From Gemmatimonadota bacterium (GTDB taxonomy: Bacteria > Gemmatimonadota > Gemmatimonadetes > Gemmatimonadales > GWC2-71-9), in NCBI GenBank assembly GCA_025361465.1, contig JANYAG010000110.1, positions 1 to 12,999 on the forward strand: a stretch of DNA of 12,999 nt, given 5' to 3'. Both the position numbers and the translations under genes were made by a program. The first letter of the stretch is position 1; every line of letters begins with the position of its first letter. Of this stretch, positions 6,923 to 12,999 are shown one piece after another. Below the pieces are notes generated by a model. It saw only the letters and a program-made list of their open reading frames with translations. It ran no database searches and was not told the origin of the DNA.

Positions 6923-8547
6923 ATCAACCGGTAGGTGGGCCCGCTGCCGCCTTCGCGCGGCGTCCAGCGAGGGCCCAGTACGTCCGTGGCCTTGCAGTCG
7001 ATGCAGTTCGGCGCGTTGACGACGAGGTGGTCGCCCTGCCGCTCGTACACGCCCGCGGGGCAGAGATGGGCGTAGAAATCGGCCACGTCGCCGGGCACCT
7101 GCTCCCCGACAATCAGGTGCGAAGGGATCGAATCGCGCGTGGCGTTGCCGGACTTGAACACCGCATCGACCTTGCTGAAGGTCAGCACGTTGTCCGGCAC
7201 GAACGGCTCGGCCGGCGGCTGGGATGCGCGCGGCACGTCAGCGTCCCTCGGCATCGCAATCCGGTCGCCGGGGAAGGCGCCGCCAGTCAGCGTCATCAAG
7301 CCCGCCTTGATCGCCCCGACCGCGAAGCCGTCCTTGAACGCCAGCCGGATGTTGCGCGTGCGGCGCAGGTCGCTGGTGATGCGCGAGGCCTGCACCGCCT
7401 GATCATACGCGGAGAGTGCGGCGGCATCGCCGGTGCCGGCATTGGCCAGCGCCGACGCAATCGCCTTGGCGGCGAGCATCCCCGATTCCATGGCGTAGTG
7501 CACCCCCTTGAGCGAGGGCACATCGACGAAGCCGGCCGTGTCACCGACCATCACCAGGCCGTCGCCGCTGAGGCGGTCGGGGAGGGAGTAGAAGCCGCCT
7601 TCGGGAATGGTCTTCGCCCCCCATTCCAGCAGCTGGCCTCCTTCGAGGATCGGCCGGAAGAGCGGATGCAACTTCATCCGCTGCAGCGACTCGTGGACAT
7701 CGAGCGTGGCATCGTGATAGTCGAGCCCGACCACCAGCCCGATCGAGACCTGATCCGGCCCCATCGGATAGCACCAGGAGCCACCGAACGCCCCGGCGGG
7801 GAGCGGCCACCCAAGGGTGTGAATGATCCGGTCCAGCGGCTGCGTGACCTGCCACACTTCCTTGACTCCGAGCGCGAAGATCTGCGGGTTGGCGGAGCCG
7901 ACGCCGCGCCAGCTGCGCCATGCCTGGCCCAGCGCGCCGCGACTGCCTTCGGCAAGGACCACCACCTTTGCCACCAGGTCGGTCGGTTCCTGGAAAACGT
8001 CCGTCGGCTCGCCGGCCCGATCGAGCCCGGAAGGCACCGTGCGCACGCCGATCACCCGCTCGCCATCAACAAACAACGATTCGGCAGGGAAGCCGGGGAA
8101 GAGATTGATCCCCATCGTCTCTGCCTGCTCGCCCAGCCAGCGCACCACCTCGCAGAGCGAGGCAGCGTAGTAGCCGCGGTTCTGCATCGTCGGCGGCGTG
8201 GGGACCTTGGTGGAGCCGTCCTTGGTGAGGTAATAGACACCTTCGTGATCCACCCGCTGGCGGAACGGGAAATCCTCGTCCTTGAGATCGGGAAACAACG
8301 CCCGGATGGCCACCGGGTTGATCACGGCACCCGACAGCGTGTGCTCGCCGAGCGCGCCCGCCTTCTCGAGCACGCCGATGGTGAGATCCGGCGACTGGCG
8401 ATGCAGTTCGATGGCACAGGCCAGGCCGGCCGGGCCGGCGCCGACGACCAGCACGTCGAGCTCGATCGCCTCCGCACCCGGTTGGTCGCGGCGGATCATG
8501 GACGCCGGCAGGGGCGGCTGATACTGGACGGGCAGGACGACGCTCAC
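6919..8547 (-). CDS. Electron-transfer flavoprotein:ubiquinone oxidoreductase (ETF-QO), variant iron-sulfur site
   Basis: ETF-QO is a membrane-associated FAD/4Fe-4S enzyme that passes electrons from reduced ETF to the quinone pool. At 542 residues it is close to the mature length of the family. The FAD-binding VVGAGPAGLACA is at 34-45, followed by EHTLSGAVINP, GWPLPAGAFGGSW, GLVVGLDYHDATL and the second FAD motif LVMVGDTAGFVDVPSLKGVHYAM. The C-terminal ferredoxin-like domain has CPAGVY (Cys496) and NCIDCKATD (Cys515, Cys518). The human protein reads NCVHCKTCD, so the fourth ligand position (521) is Thr. The frame is intact to the usual EGGSGP end. GTG 8547 has GAGGAG six bases upstream. It follows etfA by 25 bases and overlaps the diguanylate cyclase start (GTGA). 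A related dehydrogenase of the FixC branch is less likely because the CPAGVY domain is fused. Confidence 0.95.
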   Translation of the reverse strand: MSVVLPVQYQPPLPASMIRRDQPGAEAIELDVLVVGAGPAGLACAIELHRQSPDLTIGVLEKAGALGEHTLSGAVINPVAIRALFPDLKDEDFPFRQRVDHEGVYYLTKDGSTKVPTPPTMQNRGYYAASLCEVVRWLGEQAETMGINLFPGFPAESLFVDGERVIGVRTVPSGLDRAGEPTDVFQEPTDLVAKVVVLAEGSRGALGQAWRSWRGVGSANPQIFALGVKEVWQVTQPLDRIIHTLGWPLPAGAFGGSWCYPMGPDQVSIGLVVGLDYHDATLDVHESLQRMKLHPLFRPILEGGQLLEWGAKTIPEGGFYSLPDRLSGDGLVMVGDTAGFVDVPSLKGVHYAMESGMLAAKAIASALANAGTGDAAALSAYDQAVQASRITSDLRRTRNIRLAFKDGFAVGAIKAGLMTLTGGAFPGDRIAMPRDADVPRASQPPAEPFVPDNVLTFSKVDAVFKSGNATRDSIPSHLIVGEQVPGDVADFYAHLCPAGVYERQGDHLVVNAPNCIDCKATDVLGPRWTPREGGSGPTYRLM

Positions 8548-8553
8548 GGCGTG

Positions 8554-8559
8554 CTCCTC
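8554..8559 (-). promoter_or_regulatory. Strong ribosome binding site for the ETF-QO gene
   Basis: On the minus strand GAGGAG lies six bases before GTG 8547, an ideal spacing. It is the best Shine-Dalgarno match in the leftward run and fixes the GTG start. Confidence 0.6.
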
Positions 8560-8572
8560 GAGTGCAGCAGGG

Positions 8573-9541
8573 TCAGTTCGCCTTCACCTTGGCAATGGCG
8601 GCGGTCAGCGCCGGCACGATCTCGAACAGATCGCCCACGATGCCGAAGTCGGCCACCTTGAAGATCGGCGCGTCCTTGTCGCGATTGATGGCGACGATGA
8701 CCTTCGCGGTCCGCATGCCGGCGAGATGCTGCACCGCGCCGCTGATGCCGACCGCCACATAGAGATCGGGGGCCACCGTCTTGCCGGTCTGCCCGACCTG
8801 CGCGCCATGCTCGATCCACCCGGCATCGACCACGGCACGCGACGCGCCGACGGTCGCCTCGCCGCCGAACGCCGCCGCCAGCTCCTCGAGCAGCGCGAAG
8901 TTCTTCGCGTCACCGAGGCCGCGGCCGCCCGAGATTACCACCCGCGCTTCGGTGACGTCGAGGGCGGCCTTCTCCGGCGCCCGGATCCCGGTCACTTCGA
9001 GCCGCCGGGTGAACGCCGGCACCGTCACGTGGTCCATCGCGCCGGCCTTGGCGGCCGCAACGCCGGCATAGCTCCCGGGACGGACCGCCACCACCGGCGT
9101 GCCGGCGAGGTCAACGGTCTGGAGCGCCCGCCCGGCATAGACCGGCCGCACGACGCGGAGCATGGCGCCCGCCATCACCACTGAGGTGACATCCATCGCA
9201 CACGTGGCACCGAGGTGGGCCGCGACGCGGGGCGCCAGGTCCTTGCCCGTGGAGGTCGCGGCGACGAACACGGCGCGGTAGTTCGCGGCGATCGCCGCCA
9301 CCGTGGCCACGACCCCATCGGGACAGTAGTTGGCGAAGTCGGGGTGCGTGGCGACGAGCACGCGATCGGCGCCTGCCGCGCCCAGGCCATCCAGGCCGGT
9401 CACCGGACCATGGCCGCACACCAGGGCGTCGACCGTGGCACCACCCTGATCGGCAACCTGCCGGGCCGCGGCGAGAAGTTCTGCCGCACCCTTCCGAAGC
9501 GAACCGTTGCGCTGCTCGAGAATCGCAAGAATGGCGGTCAT
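8573..9541 (-). CDS. etfA: Electron transfer flavoprotein, alpha subunit
   Basis: EtfA forms the soluble ETF heterodimer with EtfB and carries the redox-active FAD. It accepts electrons from acyl-CoA dehydrogenases and passes them to ETF-QO. At 322 residues it is full length. The N-terminal ETF domain covers about 1-195. The C-terminal FAD domain contains GGRGLGD (205-211), GASRAVVDAGW (232-242), VGQTGKTVAPDLY (249-261), GISGAVQHLAGM (265-276) and INRDKDAPIF (285-294). The whole block closely tracks the mitochondrial protein, so this looks like the classical, non-bifurcating group. There is no N-terminal ferredoxin extension. ATG 9541 starts two bases after the etfB stop, with AAGG about ten bases upstream inside etfB. 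Stoichiometric co-translation with EtfB is implied. Confidence 0.97.
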   Translation of the reverse strand: MTAILAILEQRNGSLRKGAAELLAAARQVADQGGATVDALVCGHGPVTGLDGLGAAGADRVLVATHPDFANYCPDGVVATVAAIAANYRAVFVAATSTGKDLAPRVAAHLGATCAMDVTSVVMAGAMLRVVRPVYAGRALQTVDLAGTPVVAVRPGSYAGVAAAKAGAMDHVTVPAFTRRLEVTGIRAPEKAALDVTEARVVISGGRGLGDAKNFALLEELAAAFGGEATVGASRAVVDAGWIEHGAQVGQTGKTVAPDLYVAVGISGAVQHLAGMRTAKVIVAINRDKDAPIFKVADFGIVGDLFEIVPALTAAIAKVKAN

Positions 9542-9543
9542 GA

Positions 9544-10293
9544 TCAGAGCACCTTCGCTTCACTAGTGAGCAGCTGGAGGAGCGCCGGCACCGCCGCGGC
9601 GCCTTCGCCGACGATCCGGCCGGCGGCCCGCTCGGCAGGCAGCGCGAGCGAGACGATGGCAACCTGTCCGCTACCGGCGGACACCGGCACGATGTCGAGC
9701 GGCTTCTTCTTCGCGGCCATGATCCCCTTGAGCGAGGGAAGCCGCGGGTTGTTCAGCCCCTTGTCGCAGGTGAACACCGCCGGCAGTGCACACCCGGCCT
9801 GCTCGACGCCGCCTTCCACTTCGCGCTCGGTGGTCGCGCGACCGCCGCTCACCTCGAGCTTCGCGACCGCGGTGGCACACGGCAGTCCCATCAGCTCCGC
9901 CACCATTGCGCCCGTCTGCTGGCCGTAGTCATCGACGGCCAGCTTGCCGAAGAGCACCGCGTCACAATTGAGCGACGCGAGGTGCGCGGCCAGGAGGCGC
10001 GCGTTCTCCAGCCCGTCGGCTGATGGCTTCCCCTGCAGGTGAATGGCCCGGTCGATCCCCATCGCGAGCGCGGTGCGCAGCGTCTCCTGCACCGCGTCCT
10101 CGCCGAGGGCGACCACAATGGTCTCGCCACTGCCGGCCGCGTCCTTCAGGGCGATGGCGGCCTCGAGGGCGTACTCATCATAGGGATTGGGGACGAACTT
10201 CACCCCGGCTTCGTTGATGGACACCCCGTCCGCCCCGATGACGATCTTGGTGGTGGTGTCCGGCACACGGCGCAAACAGACGGCAATCTTCAT
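9544..10293 (-). CDS. etfB: Electron transfer flavoprotein, beta subunit
   Basis: EtfB is the partner of EtfA. In classical ETFs it binds AMP structurally and carries the recognition loop that docks on acyl-CoA dehydrogenases. With the ATG at 10293 it is 249 residues, the usual size, beginning MKIAVCLRRVPDT (family: VKxVPDT). Visible motifs are FVPNPYDEYALEAA (33-46), GKLAVDDYGQQTG (116-128), REVEGGVE (157-164) and the recognition region LNNPRLPSLKGIMAAKKK (180-197). The latter corresponds to the human LNEPRYATLPNIMKAKKK loop. The frame is open back to GTG 10338, but that would enter the palindromic repeat and add residues absent from the family. No strong Shine-Dalgarno precedes 10293. The 99-base gap upstream, holding the heptamer palindrome, separates it from the dehydrogenase gene. 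Confidence 0.96.
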   Translation of the reverse strand: MKIAVCLRRVPDTTTKIVIGADGVSINEAGVKFVPNPYDEYALEAAIALKDAAGSGETIVVALGEDAVQETLRTALAMGIDRAIHLQGKPSADGLENARLLAAHLASLNCDAVLFGKLAVDDYGQQTGAMVAELMGLPCATAVAKLEVSGGRATTEREVEGGVEQAGCALPAVFTCDKGLNNPRLPSLKGIMAAKKKPLDIVPVSAGSGQVAIVSLALPAERAAGRIVGEGAAAVPALLQLLTSEAKVL

Positions 10294-10327
10294 GGGCTGC
10301 AACATCCGTTGAGAGGTCATTGATGCA

Positions 10328-10392
10328 TCACGACTCACGATTCACCATTCACGCTGATGAGTGAGTGGTGAATGGTGAACGGTGATGTCGTG
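10328..10392. repeat. Palindrome made of two opposed arrays of four TCAC-starting heptamers
   Basis: On the plus strand four consecutive 7-base units start at 10328: TCACGAC, TCACGAT, TCACCAT, TCACGCT. After two bases (10356-10357), four units run in the opposite orientation over 10358-10385. Read on the minus strand they are TCACCGT, TCACCAT, TCACCAC, TCACTCA. The arms pair as a long imperfect hairpin: a perfect 12-bp stem (10341-10352 with 10368-10379), then four more pairs (10335-10338 with 10382-10385), then CACGAC/GTCGTG (10329-10334 with 10387-10392). The right arm touches the stop codon of the dehydrogenase gene. It fills most of the gap before etfB. There is no T-run after it on either strand, so it does not look like an intrinsic terminator. 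It may be an mRNA-stabilising intercistronic hairpin, a protein-binding array or a dispersed genomic palindrome. Confidence 0.85.
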
Positions 10393-11583
10393 TCAGTACG
10401 CCGCCAATCCGGTGATCTCCTGCCCCAGGATCAGCGAATGCATGTCGTGGGTCCCTTCGTACGTGTACACCGATTCCAGGTTGGCCAGGTGGCGCATCGA
10501 ATGGTATTCGATCAGGATGCCGTTGGCGCCGAGGAGGCGGCGCGATTCGCGGGCGCACTCGCAGGCCATGTTGACGTTGTTCCGCTTGGCGAGCGAGACC
10601 TGGGCCGGCTTCATCGTCCCCTGGTCCTTCAGGCGGCCGAGCTGGAGCACCAGCAGCTGCCCCTTGGTGATCTCGGTCAGCATGTTCGCGAGCCGCTCCT
10701 GCTGCAGCTGCGTCTGGCCGATCGGCCGGGCGAACATCACCCGATTGAGGGCGTAGCGGCGGGCTTCGTCGAAGCACGCCATCGCGGCACCAACCGCTCC
10801 CCAGGCAATGCCGTAGCGCGCCTGGGTGAGGCACATCAGCGGACTCTTGATCCCGCCGGAGTTCGGCAGCAGCGCATCCTTCGGCACATGGACATCCTGA
10901 AGATGCAGTTCGCTGGTGTCCGACGCCCGCAACGAGAGCTTCCCCTTCTGGTCCTTCGCCGTGAAGCCGGGCGTGCCCGTGGGGACGATGAAGCCGCGAA
11001 TCGAGGCGACATCGTCGATCGCACCCGTCTTGGCCCAGATGATCGCCACCGTGGCCTGCGACCCGTTGGTGATCCACATCTTGGTGCCGTTGAGCACCCA
11101 GCCGTCGCTGGTTTCGCGCGCCGTGGTGAGCATCCCGGCGGGGTTGGAGCCGAAGTCCGGCTCCGTCAGCCCGAAGCAGCCGATCTCGGTGCCGCTGGCG
11201 AGGCGCGGGAGCCAGTGCAAGCGCTGCGCTTCCGAGCCGAACGCATGAATCGGGTACATCACCAGGGCGCCTTGCACTGAGGCGAACGAGCGGATGCCGC
11301 TATCGCCCCGTTCCAGCTCCTGCATGATCAACCCGTAGGCGACGTTGTTGAGGCCGGCACAGCCGTACTTCTCGGGGAGGTTGGCACCGAGGAGTCCCAG
11401 TTCGGCCATACCGGGGATCAGCTGCTTGGGGAAGCGCCCTTCGACATAGCAGGTGCCGATCACCGGCATCAGGTCGGCGTCAACCCAGGCGCGCACGGTG
11501 TCACGGACCGCCCGCTCTTCTTCGGAGAGCAGGCCATCCATGTCGTAGAAATCGACACCTGTGAATTCCGACGAACCTGCCAT
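10393..11583 (-). CDS. gcdH: Acyl-CoA dehydrogenase, glutaryl-CoA dehydrogenase type
   Basis: The enzyme oxidatively decarboxylates glutaryl-CoA to crotonyl-CoA and CO2 at the end of lysine/tryptophan degradation, reducing ETF. At 396 residues it has the three acyl-CoA dehydrogenase domains. FAD- and substrate-binding motifs are CFGLTEPDFGSNP (136-148) and MWITNG (169-174). Catalytic Glu376 lies in TYEGTHDMH. Arg98 in GIRSFASVQ aligns with the glutaryl-CoA-specific Arg94 of the human enzyme. KLSLRASDTSE and MLTEITKGQLLVLQLGRLKDQG are also GCDH-like. ATG 11583 (MAGSSEFTG) has GGGGA four bases upstream; the frame is open to 11778 but that part is low-complexity and overlaps the neighbour. It heads the ETF unit, an obvious electron-transfer partnership. 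A different short-chain dicarboxylyl-CoA substrate is possible but less likely. Confidence 0.94.
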   Translation of the reverse strand: MAGSSEFTGVDFYDMDGLLSEEERAVRDTVRAWVDADLMPVIGTCYVEGRFPKQLIPGMAELGLLGANLPEKYGCAGLNNVAYGLIMQELERGDSGIRSFASVQGALVMYPIHAFGSEAQRLHWLPRLASGTEIGCFGLTEPDFGSNPAGMLTTARETSDGWVLNGTKMWITNGSQATVAIIWAKTGAIDDVASIRGFIVPTGTPGFTAKDQKGKLSLRASDTSELHLQDVHVPKDALLPNSGGIKSPLMCLTQARYGIAWGAVGAAMACFDEARRYALNRVMFARPIGQTQLQQERLANMLTEITKGQLLVLQLGRLKDQGTMKPAQVSLAKRNNVNMACECARESRRLLGANGILIEYHSMRHLANLESVYTYEGTHDMHSLILGQEITGLAAY

Positions 11584-11607
11584 GCTTTCCCCGTGGATAG
11601 GCTGGGG

Positions 11608-11624
11608 CCGGAACATAGATCCGG
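11608..11624 (-). promoter_or_regulatory. Possible operator/promoter upstream of the glutaryl-CoA dehydrogenase gene
   Basis: A small palindrome, CCGGA-N7-TCCGG, lies 25 bases upstream of the start codon in the only gap (83 bases) ahead of the dehydrogenase-ETF run. On the minus strand it contains TATGTT, with TTCTCT 17 bases upstream of that, a weak match to a -10/-35 pair. This is where a promoter and regulator site for the unit would be expected. The pattern is short and could be chance. Confidence 0.25.
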
Positions 11625-11666
11625 TGCGGGGTGGAGAGAAGAGAATCGGGGGGGCGAGTGGGGGTG

Positions 11667-12344
11667 TTACCCACGCCGCCCGAGGTCCGCCACCGCCCGC
11701 GGTACGATCCCCACCTCCAGCGCCTTCTGCCGGAATTCCCGGCCATGATCGAGGCCGAGCCCCTGTCCCGCCTGCCACTGGTGCACCATTTCGTGAAGCA
11801 GGGTGTCCGCGGCAACCTCCCAGCCGTCGCGCCGGATGTGGCGTCGCGAGATGACGATCTCGGTGGAGATCCCACCGCGGAGCTCACCGAGGCGGCGGCG
11901 CATCTTCCGGGACAGCCGAATCGGGATGGTCGGCAGGGTGCCGCCGAAATGGCGCTGGTTGAGCACCGCGTGGAGGTGGGCCAGGCGGTCCAGCAGCGGC
12001 TGGTCTTCGGGCTCGACCGCCCGTGGCGACCTGGCCGGCGCAACGCGAGAAGGAACGTGGGCGTCGGCCGGGAAGGCCATGAAGCATCGCCGGGCGGCAG
12101 CCCGCTCCCCTCGCGGGACTCGGCGGCCAAGGAAGCGGACGATCGCCATCAGCACCTGGTCGGGAGCTGCCGAGTAGCCGGCGTGGAGCCGGAGACCGCG
12201 CTGCGGCCGCCAGCTGATCATCACGGTGCGATTGCGGGTCAGCACCACCGGGGTGCCCCGGTCCAAGCCGAGGCGGTAGAGGCGCTCAGGCAGTGACACC
12301 GGGGGGAGCGGCTCCGCGACCTCGTCGAACAACGACAGGATCAC
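11667..12344 (-). CDS. SprT-like zinc metalloprotein/protease
   Basis: This 225-residue protein has a C-terminal SprT-like domain. The zinc motif HEMVH is at 184-188, followed by a third His in DHGREF (His200), giving HExxH-x11-H. Upstream elements RHFGGTLP and RLSRKMRRRLGELRGG also fit the SprT-like fold. The N-terminal ~100 residues (VVLTRNRTVMISWRP, APDQVLMAIVRFLGRR) form an unnamed extension, followed by a Pro/Arg-rich linker. The SprT domain of eukaryotic Spartan cleaves DNA-crosslinked proteins; the bacterial role is unknown. The frame is open to 12422, but that overlaps the upstream gene by 82 bases. GTG 12344 overlaps its stop exactly (GTGA), so I chose it. Translational coupling to the phosphoesterase is likely. 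There is no signal peptide. Confidence 0.85.
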   Translation of the reverse strand: MILSLFDEVAEPLPPVSLPERLYRLGLDRGTPVVLTRNRTVMISWRPQRGLRLHAGYSAAPDQVLMAIVRFLGRRVPRGERAAARRCFMAFPADAHVPSRVAPARSPRAVEPEDQPLLDRLAHLHAVLNQRHFGGTLPTIPIRLSRKMRRRLGELRGGISTEIVISRRHIRRDGWEVAADTLLHEMVHQWQAGQGLGLDHGREFRQKALEVGIVPRAVADLGRRG

Positions 12345-12999
12345 GCCACGCGCGGCCGTGGAAAAATGGTCGTCGGGCCGGACAGGAAGCGTCGCTCGGT
12401 GGGGTGCCAGAGGTAGTGGCAAATCGTGATGTGGGCATCGTCAACGGTCACGACGTTACACGCCGAGGGGCGGTGTCCGCGGGTGCGCGGAGTGTGGGTG
12501 CTCGAGGTCGAGACCACGGCGCCGTTGGGCAACGTGCCGGCGCCCTCCTCATGGTCGTGTCCGCAGAGCACCAGGTCCACTCCGGTCGCCATGATGTTCC
12601 GCCACGCCTCGTGCGCCCGTGCCAGCCCCATCCGCTGCGAAATATTCCCGCGCAGGACGTTCTGGTGGGTCACCATGACGCGCAGGAGCCGGGGATCCTC
12701 CTCGGCAAAGCGCAGCGCGGCGCGCTCGGTTTCGCGGAGCGGCAGGTGCCCCTTGACCGCCATGTCGTTGAGGTTGGCCGTCATCGACTGGGCCACCACG
12801 CCGTAGCTGCTGAGCACGCCGCAGAAAATCGCGTCCTCGACCACCAACGTCGGGGTGAGGTCGTCACCGAAGTAGCGACGGTACTTCTCGTACTTGGGGC
12901 CGGCACCGATCACGTCAAACGGCGTGGTCCACCATTGCACATCGTGATTGCCGGGCACCACGAGCGTGGGGGCGAGCTGCCGCAGCACCTGCACGAAGA
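12341..12999 (-). CDS. Calcineurin-like metallophosphoesterase, C-terminal part (5' end outside window)
   Basis: About 219 residues of a binuclear-metal phosphoesterase are present. GNHD (in VVPGNHDVQWW), MVTHQN and CGHDHEEGAG supply the metal-binding Asn, His and HDH positions of the fold. The first motif (DxH) and GDxxD would lie in the missing N-terminus; the frame is still open at the window edge. Layout and length resemble the 3',5'-cAMP phosphodiesterase CpdA/YfcE-like group, but the substrate cannot be judged from this part. The C-terminal segment WHPTERRFLSGP is a typical terminal beta strand. The stop TGA (12341-12343) overlaps the SprT-like gene start (GTGA), so the two are probably co-translated. 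Family assignment is firm; function is open. Confidence 0.9.
   Translation of the reverse strand, partial: FVQVLRQLAPTLVVPGNHDVQWWTTPFDVIGAGPKYEKYRRYFGDDLTPTLVVEDAIFCGVLSSYGVVAQSMTANLNDMAVKGHLPLRETERAALRFAEEDPRLLRVMVTHQNVLRGNISQRMGLARAHEAWRNIMATGVDLVLCGHDHEEGAGTLPNGAVVSTSSTHTPRTRGHRPSACNVVTVDDAHITICHYLWHPTERRFLSGPTTIFPRPRVA

Noticed and set aside
6955..6990. Sequencing frameshift as the cause of the missing ETF-QO cysteine
   Set aside because: The reading frame stays correct on both sides (NAPNC before, GPRWTPREGG after). The loss is a substitution, not an indel.
7027..8661. Long plus-strand open frame (544 codons) opposite the ETF-QO gene
   Set aside because: It is antisense to a gene with clear ETF-QO motifs along its whole length, and the translation is low-complexity and Arg/His-rich. 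It is a codon-bias shadow.
10328..10392. Heptamer palindrome as an intrinsic terminator or CRISPR-like array
   Set aside because: No T-run follows the hairpin on either strand. The units are 7 bases with no spacers, so neither label fits.
10372..11280. Plus-strand open frame (302 codons) opposite the glutaryl-CoA dehydrogenase gene
   Set aside because: The opposite strand encodes an unambiguous acyl-CoA dehydrogenase. This frame shows no domain and begins inside the heptamer palindrome.

Overview
The window is GC-rich, gene-dense bacterial chromosome (roughly two-thirds G+C by eye). It has almost no intergenic space and frequent GTG/TTG starts with overlapping start/stop codons. The gene set is two small outer-membrane-type proteins with signal peptides, a glutaryl-CoA dehydrogenase with a complete ETF/ETF:quinone oxidoreductase module, and an unusual pterin-synthase-like protein. 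This suggests an aerobic, Gram-negative-type chemoheterotroph. Gemmatimonadota is my best guess from gene style, but that is inference; no rRNA or other phylogenetic marker is present.

Layout. Positions 1-5742 form one rightward run: the end of gpmI (phosphoglycerate mutase, cut by the window edge), an exported beta-barrel-like protein, a PTPS/QueD-family protein, a second exported beta-barrel-like protein, moeA (molybdenum cofactor), a TerC-family membrane protein and asd (aspartate-semialdehyde dehydrogenase). Gaps are about 0-30 bases, so read-through is likely. Positions 5753-12999 are all leftward. In transcription order they are a calcineurin-like metallophosphoesterase (cut by the window edge), a SprT-like zinc metalloprotein, then glutaryl-CoA dehydrogenase, etfB, etfA, ETF:quinone oxidoreductase and a membrane-anchored diguanylate cyclase. 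The two runs converge with only 10 bases between stop codons and no visible terminator.

How the genes work together. The clearest functional unit is 6919-11583. Glutaryl-CoA dehydrogenase (end of lysine/tryptophan catabolism) passes electrons to ETF (EtfA plus EtfB), and ETF:QO passes them to the quinone pool. A diguanylate cyclase gene is start/stop-overlapped to the end of this unit. The rightward genes are unrelated housekeeping and envelope functions.

I see no defence system, mobile element, CRISPR array or RNA gene. Three things stand out. First, the PTPS/QueD-like protein keeps its zinc ligands but has lost the Cys, Asp and His catalytic positions. Second, the ETF:QO lacks one of the four cysteines that normally bind its 4Fe-4S cluster. 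Third, the gap between the dehydrogenase and etfB holds a palindrome built from two opposed arrays of four TCAC-starting heptamers. No stretch over 300 bases lacks a gene.
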